The translations under genes and the position numbers were made by a program. Of a stretch of 64,000 nt of DNA, positions 25,901-33,500 are shown one piece after another. Within the stretch, counting starts at the first letter, position 1; every line of letters begins with the position of its first letter. Where the stretch lies: NCBI GenBank assembly GCA_007570785.1, contig ML662465.1:7669898-7733897 (forward strand). Reading direction: 5' to 3'. The notes beneath the pieces were generated by a model. The model made no database searches. It worked only from the letters and a program-made list of their open reading frames with translations, and had not been told where the DNA came from. The stretch comes from Antilocapra americana (taxonomy: Eukaryota; Chordata; Mammalia; Artiodactyla; Antilocapridae).

Positions 25901-26443
25901 GTTAATTCCAGTGTGTCTCATCCTTTAGTTTTGGAGAAACATCCCCTTTGTTTAGGTCATAGTAAAAGGAATCCATCCAGTCCTCCACTTTTCCCACCAG
26001 CCAAAAAACGAACCTTCACTATTCATGAAGAAAAGCCTGCATCATCTAATGACTCACCAGGAGCAATTTCTTCCTGGAAGAGTCTCCCTACTGTCTTAAC
26101 TTCTACAGTTAATCTGCAAGAGCCTTGGAAGAGTGGAAAAATAACACCTCCTTTATGCAAGTGTGGCCGAAGATCTAAGAGACTTACTGTTTCTAATAAT
26201 GGACCAAACCATGGAAAAGTCTTCTATTGTTGTCCTGTTGGAAAGTACCAAGAAAAGAGAAAATGTTGTGGTTATTTCAAGTGGGAACAAACACTTCAAA
26301 AGGAAAGAGCGAACAGTATAGTTCTATCTCATTTCCCAGGAGGACTCACTTTTAGTTCTCTTGAAACAAACCTTATTTGTGACAGAAATGTAAATTTTTC
26401 TACTAAAAATTCACTGAGACTCAGACCTTCAATGAGAAATTGA
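10879..26443 (+). CDS. ERI2: ERI2, ERI1 exoribonuclease family member 2 (complete, nine exons)
   Basis: Seen: coding exons 10879-10901, 14892-14959, 15046-15129, 15758-15885, 16508-16664, 18019-18119, 18692-18773, 24812-24900 and 25106-26443 give 2070 nt, 689 amino acids plus stop, against 691 in human as remembered. DEDDh residues are intact: D41 and E43 (IDFEST), D156 (SDWDLG), H213 and D218 (HFGLDD). A GRF-type zinc finger with CKCGRRSKR and CCGYFKWEQ lies at about 592-640. Known: a 3'-5' exonuclease of the ERI1/Snipper group; its cellular substrate is poorly defined. The long middle (about 250-590) is Ser/Thr-rich and looks disordered. The ATG has G at -3 and +4. Context: shares its promoter with REXO5 and converges on ACSM3. 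Intron 7 (6.0 kb) is packed with L1 and BovB. Confidence 0.96.
11208..11259 (+). repeat. 21-bp tandem repeat with CCAAT boxes, 2.5 copies
   Basis: The unit CACCCCACCAATCAAACTGTT is repeated exactly at 11208-11228 and 11229-11249, with a partial third copy to 11259. Each full unit holds CCAAT. It lies about 310 bp inside ERI2 intron 1, downstream of the promoter. Confidence 0.85.
11540..11700 (+). mobile_element. Bov-tA SINE fragment
   Basis: AATCTGCCTGCAGTGCAGGA and GAGAAGGAAATGGCAACCCA are diagnostic; the 5' head is missing. Confidence 0.8.
11975..12300 (-). mobile_element. CHR-type SINE, reverse orientation
   Basis: An A-run, then GGCTGCAGTGGGTCTTTGTTG, ending ACCACTGGACTGCCAGAGAAG, the reverse complement of the CHR head. 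ERI2 intron 1. Confidence 0.7.
12400..12518 (+). mobile_element. CHR-type SINE
   Basis: Head GGTGGTCCAGTGGTTAGAAC, then GTTTGATCCCTG (box B-like) and a 3' A-rich end. Confidence 0.75.
12519..13140. other. ERI2 intron 1, unassigned
   Basis: Ordinary intronic sequence. No exon, RNA gene or recognisable repeat was identified. Confidence 0.45.
13145..14430 (-). mobile_element. BovB LINE, 5'-truncated, reverse orientation
   Basis: The 3' end is at the left (GTTGTTGTTCAGTTGCTTAG). Reading the minus strand gives RT-derived relics including [20 protein letters not shown] and [20 protein letters not shown], so the YADD catalytic motif survives in a fragment, but frameshifts and stops break the frame. 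The BovB sequence stops at the SINE insertion point; beyond the SINE the sequence is no longer BovB. Confidence 0.9.
14431..14697 (-). mobile_element. BOV-A2 SINE with 10-bp duplication
   Basis: Two BovA monomers separated by a (GCAT)n-like linker. The duplication TTCTTTGGTA is exact at 14421-14430 and 14698-14707. It inserted at the truncated 5' border of the neighbouring BovB. Confidence 0.88.
14892..14959 (+). CDS. ERI2: ERI2 coding exon 2
   Basis: Residues 8-30 plus one base: [20 protein letters not shown] then KS. The acceptor is TTTTTAG and the donor GTAAGT. It is a basic linker before the nuclease fold. Confidence 0.93.
15046..15129 (+). CDS. ERI2: ERI2 coding exon 3 (first catalytic motif)
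   Basis: Residues 31-58 plus one base: [20 protein letters not shown] onward. It carries metal-binding D41 and E43. A BovA fragment begins about 30 bp past the donor. Confidence 0.95.
15161..15297 (+). mobile_element. BovA/Bov-tA SINE fragment
   Basis: GATCCCCTGGAGAAGGGCAC to the ACACAGCACACA end, lacking the tRNA-like head. It lies in ERI2 intron 3, 31 bp past the splice donor. Confidence 0.8.
15758..15885 (+). CDS. ERI2: ERI2 coding exon 4
   Basis: Residues 59-101, [20 protein letters not shown] through SIKQ, with [10 protein letters not shown] typical of ERI-family nucleases. The exon ends on a whole codon before GTATGC. Confidence 0.95.
16082..16192 (+). mobile_element. CHR-type SINE
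   Basis: CTTCCATGGTGGTCCAATGG head, GGGTTTGATCCCTGGTTGAG, A-rich 3' end. ERI2 intron 4. Confidence 0.75.
16508..16664 (+). CDS. ERI2: ERI2 coding exon 5
   Basis: Residues 102-153 plus one base, [19 protein letters not shown] through FVTWS. The acceptor is TATTTAG and the donor GTAAAA. Confidence 0.95.
16665..18018. other. ERI2 intron 5
   Basis: About 1.35 kb. It holds the LTR-like segment in its middle and an AT-rich palindromic patch near 17820-17890 (TATATAATATATAC). Nothing else was assigned. Confidence 0.5.
17125..17622 (+). mobile_element. Candidate solo LTR
   Basis: A roughly 500-bp block beginning TGATCAGGCC and ending GTTAACA, with an ATTAAA-type signal (TTCATTAAACCC) and a GGGCTCGCTCTTTGGTC segment about 100 bp before the end, the layout of a ruminant ERV LTR. 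No clear target-site duplication was found. Confidence 0.42.
18019..18119 (+). CDS. ERI2: ERI2 coding exon 6 (second catalytic motif)
   Basis: Residues 154-187, [20 protein letters not shown] to LRVTYK. It contains D156. A pair of Bov-tA SINE units begins about 60 bp past its donor. Confidence 0.95.
18178..18495 (+). mobile_element. Two adjacent Bov-tA units
   Basis: A truncated unit (GGCTTCCCTGATAGCTCAGT) is followed directly at 18298 by a full one (GGCTTCCTTTATGGTTCAGC) ending CGGACACGACTGAGCAACTT. ERI2 intron 6. Confidence 0.82.
18692..18773 (+). CDS. ERI2: ERI2 coding exon 7
   Basis: Residues 188-214 plus one base: [20 protein letters not shown] then FLGREHF. It holds the general-base H213. 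The donor reads GTTAGT rather than the stronger GTAAGT. Confidence 0.94.
19137..21292 (-). mobile_element. L1 LINE fragment, reverse orientation
   Basis: The 3' UTR is at the left. ORF2-derived relics on the minus strand include [20 protein letters not shown] and the RT segment [20 protein letters not shown] followed by [12 protein letters not shown] (a YADD-like motif with Y changed to D). Stops and frameshifts throughout. ERI2 intron 7. Confidence 0.85.
19706..19728. repeat. (TA)n microsatellite inside L1
   Basis: A run of about eleven AT dinucleotides. Confidence 0.8.
21488..21640 (-). mobile_element. CHR-type SINE, reverse orientation
   Basis: GGCTGTACTGGGTCTTAGCTG through AGGGACTGAACCCCAAACC, inside the L1 3' region. 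Confidence 0.65.
21788..21985 (+). mobile_element. Bov-tA SINE inside L1
   Basis: AGGCTTTCCTGGTGCATCAA head and GAGAAGGAAATGACAACCCA body. AATATTC occurs on both sides (about 21778 and 21986), a probable short duplication. Confidence 0.8.
22770..23987 (+). mobile_element. BovB LINE inserted in L1, 8-bp duplication
   Basis: Starts within the RT region and ends in the ACTGAACTGATTGACT-type tail. CTCACATC flanks it at 22762-22769 and 23988-23995. Relics include the YADD-bearing run [20 protein letters not shown] at about 23178, in a 151-codon open stretch (22868-23323), one of the longer RT remnants here; downstream it is broken. Confidence 0.92.
24048..24640 (+). mobile_element. Inverted L1 5' segment
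   Basis: Plus-strand L1 ORF2 text from the region between endonuclease and RT (AAGCTGGTTCTTTGAACAGA, GAGGACTCAAATCAACAAAA). It abuts the minus-strand L1 portion head to head. Confidence 0.75.
24641..24811. other. End of ERI2 intron 7
   Basis: No assignable repeat. The acceptor tract TTTCCTCAG precedes exon 8. Confidence 0.5.
24812..24900 (+). CDS. ERI2: ERI2 coding exon 8 (last catalytic motif)
   Basis: Residues 215-244: [20 protein letters not shown] then [10 protein letters not shown]. It contains D218. The donor again is GTTAGT. It is separated from exon 7 by 6.0 kb of transposons. Confidence 0.95.
25106..26443 (+). CDS. ERI2: ERI2 terminal exon: low-complexity middle and GRF zinc finger
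   Basis: Residues 245-689, a single 1338-nt exon from [10 protein letters not shown] to LRPSMRN and TGA. About 340 residues of Ser/Thr/Asn-rich sequence precede the cysteine-rich GRF finger; the protein ends 50 residues later. In human an isoform choice near here yields a short protein; that cannot be judged from this sequence. Confidence 0.95.
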   Translation, partial: VSTKRNPNIFTRNLNMDQVEETSACTNNTHDPSIYGREPKNSIKSYKKIQMKSVGVNSPIKVQQDQLQQNDSIKADVCSVRSCLSLFNATKSWTSLGRLQSSSRNIPMQKQINQHLAFNMNSKSSTVGSELVPVSTTISSVNNVSDMEVSSALDCLPMLADWEDVALLPASQPKQNVYCIPPVSDSDVDTSLNSGERVMVLEESEMLSHENFGGTEETPQKSVTSKSIVYKSPHTTIYNIKEAKDSGSDTFGFKLPECKSSNFNSVNSSVSHPLVLEKHPLCLGHSKRNPSSPPLFPPAKKRTFTIHEEKPASSNDSPGAISSWKSLPTVLTSTVNLQEPWKSGKITPPLCKCGRRSKRLTVSNNGPNHGKVFYCCPVGKYQEKRKCCGYFKWEQTLQKERANSIVLSHFPGGLTFSSLETNLICDRNVNFSTKNSLRLRPSMRN

Positions 26444-26640
26444 CTTTTTTTATGTCTTAACTATGTTTTTACTTCAGTGTGAATTTTAGTGCAGTAAAGA
26501 GGAAAAAAATGTGTATAGGGCTACATGTTGTGAGGACTTTGCATATCTGAGCTCTGTAAACTACTCTGGGGCTATTCAGCACATTCACATATACCCACAC
26601 ACACACTGAAAATAGAAAAAAATAATAAAACAGCCTTCTA
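26444..26640 (+). terminator. ERI2: ERI2 3' UTR with polyadenylation signal
   Basis: Canonical AATAAA at 26624-26629, about 180 bp after the stop, following an AC-rich patch. A cleavage site at about 26640-26655 is inferred. Longer 3' UTRs ending further right cannot be excluded. Confidence 0.6.
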
Positions 26641-27300
26641 ATTTCATTCACCAGTTACCTAATTTGTCTTCTCTCCATGTATGAATCCTGATTGTCCCCT
26701 AAATTTCCACACATGATGAGTATCCTGATAATGTCTTATACTATTTTATTTATATTTCATATATTAACTGTTACCAAACTTAGCACACTTTTTGAAAACC
26801 ACAAATTAAATACTTGGTAAACTATATTTATTAGATTAAATATAATAACAGTATTAATACATTATATCCTATTTCTTTATATTGAATTATAATTGTCATA
26901 CAATATTATATCAATTTCAGGTGTACAATATATGATATCCTTTTACACTTAGACCTTGAAATGAATTTTAAATTATTTTTAAATAGTTTAAATAACAATG
27001 TGACCGATAAAAAATCCCTAGACTATTTTCAAGTAGATACTTGTACTTTGGGAATTATGATAATCTACTATTTAAGATTTTTCTAAAAACTATAACTTGT
27101 TTCATTTTATTTCAACCCTTAAAAATTGGTTCTGATTTATATGTCATTATATCAGTAGAATTACTCAACTAAGATCTGAAATTCCATAGGTCAGATGATT
27201 TAGTTCAGAAATTCCTTCTATACTATGTGTTTAAAAATTCCTCAACAACTGGTGGTATTCTTTTTATATTATCAAATTATAAAAACATTGACACTGATGC
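26641..27300. other. Intergenic gap between ERI2 and ACSM3 ends
   Basis: Very AT-rich. A decayed reverse L1 3' end is visible near 26880-26950 (TTTCAGGTGTACAATATA). No gene was seen. Confidence 0.5.
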
Positions 27301-27307
27301 AGAGGAA

Positions 27308-27473
27308 TTTATTGAATGTTTTATTTCAGAATCCAGCCTATGAGGTTATAACCATAGGGTATTTTAAATCAATTAGTTTATAAGCATACTATCACATTTT
27401 TTACCACCTTTTCATAATCTTTGATTTTACAGAGTCTTAATTTATAGAGACCATGATAATTAATGGAATAGAC
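27308..27473 (-). terminator. ACSM3: ACSM3 3' UTR with tandem polyadenylation signals
   Basis: Two minus-strand AATAAA hexamers at 27320-27325 and 27308-27313, about 150-165 bp past the stop codon. Further AATAAA at 26827-26832 and 26745-26750 could end a longer transcript that would approach the ERI2 3' end. Confidence 0.55.
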
Positions 27474-27560
27474 TTAAACTGTTTCCCATTCTTTCTTCCT
27501 CAGTTCATTTCTTTTTATCTTCCCACTAATAGTCTTTGGCAGCTCTTGAATAAATTCTAC
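27474..27560 (-). CDS. ACSM3: ACSM3 terminal exon
   Basis: Residues 554-581: [20 protein letters not shown] then RKKEWETV and TAA. K567 of ISGK is the conserved C-terminal catalytic lysine. Confidence 0.95.
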   Translation of the reverse strand, partial: VEFIQELPKTISGKIKRNELRKKEWETV

Positions 27561-30500
27561 CTGTAGATATCCAAAGGAAGAAAATTAGGCCAGAAGTTTT
27601 CATCTTTAGACAGTCAATTATATAACAGTTCTATTATGAACTCTAGGTGAAAGAATCAGGACACCAATTGTGGGGTTTTTTGGTAACAGCCAAAAAAGGG
27701 AGAAGGGATATTATTGAGGATATTTTTTTGATATTTAGTATTTACTATAAGTCCAGTAAGCCAAATGACCCTACAAATTAGGTTAAGAGTTTCATTTTAC
27801 TCTCAAAGATTCTGTTTCTTATCCATGTCCTTAGTTCAGTTTGAAATGTTTGGTATAGCACATTTCAAGAGAATGTTCATTAAAATGGAAGAAATAAACA
27901 GCTGAAACTTTCCAGAATACTAAGCAAATATTGTTCTTAATTAGAGTACCTACCTTTCTGGGATATTTGTAAGGTGCTGTACTTCTTTTTACATGCTCCT
28001 GAATCTCCTTTTTTAGTTGTTCTTGATCATGTGACTTGTAATCAGGATTCAGAACAATAAAAGCCTTTACTACCTAAAATACATGTTTGAATGATGAGTT
28101 GTATATTTTTATGTTTTAATGTATCTTTCTCTTAACTTGGAAATCTAAATAAATACCTCATGTGGTGGGCCAAAATATTTATTAGGGTCTGGTCTTAGCT
28201 TTATGCTCTTAAGCCAGCCAGTTAACTCCCACACCTAGATTTTATATCTAATGTCTGCTCAGTTGCTCAGTTGTCTCCAACTCTTTGTGACCCCATGGAC
28301 TGTAGCCTGCCAGGCTCCTCTGTTCATGGAATTTTTCAGATAAGAATACTGGAGCAGGTTGCCATTTCCTATTCCAGGGGATCTTAATACAACAGAGCTT
28401 CTGGACCCCCTACTTTGATCTTGATCTATACTTGAACTGTCTCATCTCACAACATCTTAAACTACTTTCTGACCTGTTTCTGATCATCTCTGCTCTTGAC
28501 TTCTTGCCCCATCTGTTATCACCTTCAAAAAAAATTTTTTTGAAAACTTGGTAGTGCACTAAGCACAGTCTTTTATAAAACAACCCATCCTGATCTAGTC
28601 TAGCTTATAGGTCACCACCCTCAGTATGGTCTTAATAAGCAGTCTTCTCAGTGGGTTTGCCATATCCTTGTTAAAAGAAACAGGTCACTGAGACTGTCCC
28701 CTCTTTATTCCATAGACACTTCTGTTGATGCAACACAGTTGTGTATGTGTGTCTGTGCATGTATATAATTTTATTCTATTCGTTGTTTGACATTTCATAA
28801 AATTTATTTGTATTTATGCCTATTCTATTGCTTATCAACATTTTTATGAATTAAAAAATTTCATCTTTGCTATAAGTGAATTGTGCAGAGGCAAGTTATT
28901 TTAAGAACTAGTGTTTGTAATTACTGGTTTGCATACTGATGACTCATGCACTTGGATAAAATCTAACTTATCTTACAAAAAATGATAAATTAATAAAGAA
29001 CAATCTAATGTGATTAACAGGATGAATTCTGAAGTACACAACCTGGATTTGAGTCACACTTTGCCTATAATCTCAGGCAAGATAGGACACATATCTTCCT
29101 CAATTTCCTTCCCTGTGAAAGGAGTTTATGAGGATTAAGTAAATTAACATAGGTATAGGGCTTATAACAATACCTGGAACATACATACTAAGTCATTAAA
29201 AATATTAGGTATTGGTTGTAGTAATTTCTTTTGCACAGAATTTCAGGAAAACTTTGAAGCCCACTTACAGACTTTAGGTTAAAAAAATCTTATACTTCTA
29301 CTACTACAATTAATACCTAATATTTTTAATGACTTAATATGTTCTGGGTATTGTTATAAGCCCTATACCTATGTTAACCTATTTAATCCTCACAAACTTT
29401 TTTTGAAAGAAATTAAAAGTCATTTTTAATTTTATTCTTCAGAGAAAACCAGCAAAGTGATGTGAATTATTCCTATTTTTCCCAAGACATTTATACTTAA
29501 AAATGGACTCCTGCTGTACATTACAACTTTGTATCCTTCTCTCTTTTTGTAATTTTTTTGTTGAAGTATAGTTGATTAACATTTTTGTTAGTTTCAGGTG
29601 TACAGCAGAGTGATTCAGATATAGATAAGATATAGTTTTTTTCCGATTCTTTTCCCTTATAGATTTATTACAAAATATGGAGTGTAATTCCCCTCACAGA
29701 ATCCTTTTACAGAATGATGACTGATATTAGGAGAGAGACTCATTCCACCTACTGATGGGATTCAGAGCAAAGGTACAAACCTCAGTAATCACTGAATCTT
29801 TTCCCTCCTTGCATTACTGGAATGTGGAATATTATTGACCATGTCTGGCAAAAAGGACCTGAAGAGTGGCATGGAATCTTTAAACCCAGACTACCATGTG
29901 ATCAGCCCCAACAGAAGTGAGCTTTCAGGACTTCTGTCTTATTTATTATTTTCTGAAACCTCCCTACTTACTGACCGACCAGGCTTGACCTTGTTCCTTG
30001 TCCTTATATCTGATGCCAGCCTATCCTCAGCTACACTAGGGGCCATGTTAGTTTCCAGATCTTCTGGGTAACAGTTTAAACCTATCTAATTAGCTTCTGG
30101 CACCCTATCCTGATGTGAACCGGGATTGTTGGCATTCATACTGTCTTTGCCCCAGTACTCCATGGAAAGGATTCAAATTCTTTATAGTGTGTATATTTTC
30201 AGTCTCATTCTGTAACAGTTCATTCTGACTAGCATATTTCTATCTGACTAGCATATTTAATAATGAGTCTCTAAGTTACATAATTATAATTAGTGAATGA
30301 ATCATTTATGTAATTCTGTTTCAATGAACTACTGTTTAAAAGTATGTGTTAGACTGCCAACAAACTAAGGTAGAGACAAATCAGTTACCTCTCCTCTGAT
30401 GGGATCTGGACTGCTGATAACAGCTGACTCTGAAACTGCAGGATGTTCAATCAGGACACTTTCCACCTCAAACGGACCAATTCTGTAACTGGGAAATAAA

Positions 30501-33500
30501 ACATAAGGCAGGAATTTATAATGGTGAGCAAAAAGTTCACTCCAGACTACTAACAATAAGTCAACACAGACATATCCACAGATGAAAATTACCCAGAAGA
30601 TAATATGATATCATCTGCTCTTGAAACAAACCAGAAATATCCATCCTCATCCATATAGCCCCTGTCCCCAGTGATATAGAAATTGCCTCGTAGAGTTGAA
30701 GCTGTTTTTGTAGGATTATCCTATAAAACAAATAATAATTTTATTTTGAATGTTATTCTTCAATCCAGTTGGATTTTTAAATATTTAAGGAGAAAAAAAA
30801 AGTTTGGTGTTTTTAAGAATTCTTAGAATGAAGAGGAGCTAACATGAGAAATAGAGATGGAAGTCTAGCATTGAGCCAGCCCAATATCAGAAAGGTAAAC
30901 TATAACTACAAAGACTAGGCATGCTGGGAATTTTTTTAGATTGGTCACAAAATAAATATTGCAGGAACTCAGAGGAGGAGGCTAAATAAGTCTTGCTAAT
31001 TGGTTAATATCTCAACTACAGGAAAAAAAGAAGTCAAATACTCAGAGTTAAAGAAAGTACGCAGGAACTCAGGAGTAGGCTAAATAAGTCTTTTGCTAAT
31101 TGGTTAATATCTCAACACTCACAGAAAAAAAGAGAAGTCAATACTCTAGAGTTAAAGAAAGTACAGATACCTAATGAGTCAAAGAACAGAAGTCTTTATT
31201 GTGTGTTTGTTATATATTTGGTTTGGCTTACACAAAAATAGAAAATTGATTCTGTAAATTTGGCAGGAAGCAAAAGGAAGTATTGTTACATTATGTAAAA
31301 TTTACTGACAGAACCTGGGCCTTTGATTATATTGGTGTAAACTTTTCTCTAATTTGTATACTGTAATTAGAGATGAAAGTATGTTTGCAAACAGTCAGGA
31401 GCTTGGGAGGCCTCTAATAAAAGATATTTACTTAAGTTCACTGCCCCATTCTTTGTTTGTCTCATTCTTTCCATGAAGGGTGACCACTAATCAGATTTCA
31501 GGAAAATTATTGGGTGCTAATTTACAGTGGAGTGGATTAATGAGGTTAAGAGGGCAGTCTTCTTTCTAGGGCCCCTTCCTTTTACTTTTCATGGGCTTGG
31601 AGCAGTGATCTAGCCTGGGGGGCCCAGCGTGCCCTTCTTTAATAAGCATTTGGGTGTTTCTTCAGTTCCCTGTCTGAGGGGTTACTGTTCAGGATAACGA
31701 ATCTCTCAAGAAAGGGCCAAATACCTATGCTAGTTGTATTTTGTGGCAAATAGGGATAGTTACCAAGCACTTCTGAGAAATAAATAGAAAATGAGATGCT
31801 GTTTAGTAATACGTCTCTTACTATATAATGGGTAAAAAGGCCAAGTGGTCGGTTAGGTCGAACTCGAATGCCAATGTCTCCTTCTTTTCCAGGTGGTAGA
31901 ACATTGCCATTTACATCTAAAATCTAGGATGAAACAGAGTAATTTATTTAAGGAAATTTTTATTTAATGCCACATCTGAAATCTTTGCATTGCATTTTTT
32001 GTTTCTTCTTTGCCATTTAAGAATGCAGACTTCAGAAAAATTTTAAGTTTAAAAAATTAAGCAAAATTAAAATTAAAAACTTTAAGTTCCTAAGAGAAAT
32101 ATAGTTATTTAAATTCTTATTGTAAATTATATTGTAAAATACAAATTCTCATAGCAGAGTTAGAATTATCTGAGGTGCTTGTTTAAAGTACCTTAGGATT
32201 TCAGGATCCTACCCTAAATTTATTGAATCAGACCCTGTAGAGAAGAAGAAGCCCGAGAATTGTATTTTTAACATGTACCTATGTGATTCTTTATGATCAG
32301 ATAAGCCTGGGAAACATTGGTCTAATCTATAACTAACCCTCAGTTAAGTTTGATTCTGAGTTCTCTGTAAACTCATCCATTTCATGTTTTTGTTGGTATT
32401 GTTTTATGTATTAATACAAGTTCCTTTGTCTACAGTTAACTTTGGCTGGATTGATCTGAGAACAATTCTAACCCAGAGCAAAGTGCTCTAATAGGGTAAT
32501 AGGATGCCCCCTCAGGATCAAGTGATGAAAATAGTTTCTTGACTGCCAGGCATGCTGCAGGAAGAGAGAGAACCTATAGCCACTGTTGAAGTGTAGCCTC
32601 TTTTGTCCTAGTCAACCGTTTTAGAAAATCTGGATGTTCATCGCGGCATTGTTTACAATAGCCAGGACATGGAAGCAACCTGGATGTCCATCAACAGACG
32701 ATTGGATAAGAAAGCTGTGGTACATATACACAATGGAATATTACTCAGCATTAAAAAGAACTCATTTGAATCAGTTCTACTGAGGTGGACGAAACTGGAG
32801 CTTATTATACAGAGTGAAGTAAGCCAGAAGGAAAAACAAAAATACAGTATACTAACGCATATATATGGAATTTAGAAAGATGGTAATGATAACCCTGTAT
32901 GCGAGGCAGCAAAAGAGATGCAGATGTATAGAACAGTCTTTTGGACTCTACGGGAGAGGGCAAGGGTGGGATGATATGGGAGAACGGGATTGAAATATGT
33001 TAATTATCATATGTGAAATCAATCACCAGCCCAGGTTTGATGCCCAGGGCTGGTGCACCAGGATGACCCAGAGAGAGGGAATCGGGAGGGAGGTGGGAAG
33101 GGGGTTCTGGAAGGGGAACATATGTATACCCATGGCAGATTCATGTCAATGTATGGCAAAACCAATGTGATAATGTAAATAAAATAAAATAAATAAATAA
33201 AATTTTAAAAAATTTTAAAAAAAAGAAAAGAAAGTCTGGAGCTCCCTACCAGAAGGGGCAATGTAGTGTTGCAGTTACGAGTATGGATGTTCGTACCAGA
33301 TTGCTTAGGACTGAATTCTACAACTGTCAGCTACTAACTATGTAACCTTGGGTGAGTCCTTTAGCCTCTCTCCGCCTCATTTGTAAAATGGTTCTGATAT
33401 TGCTATGTCTCTCATAGGTTCCTTCTGGAAATAAATATTTATATTTATAAAATGCATAAAACTATTTAACACAAGTAACTACTTTGGAGAAAAAAAGAGA

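Noticed and set aside
29835..30071. 78-codon plus-strand frame [12 protein letters not shown]...
   Set aside because: No recognisable family, antisense within an ACSM3 intron, no splice or promoter context; a chance frame.
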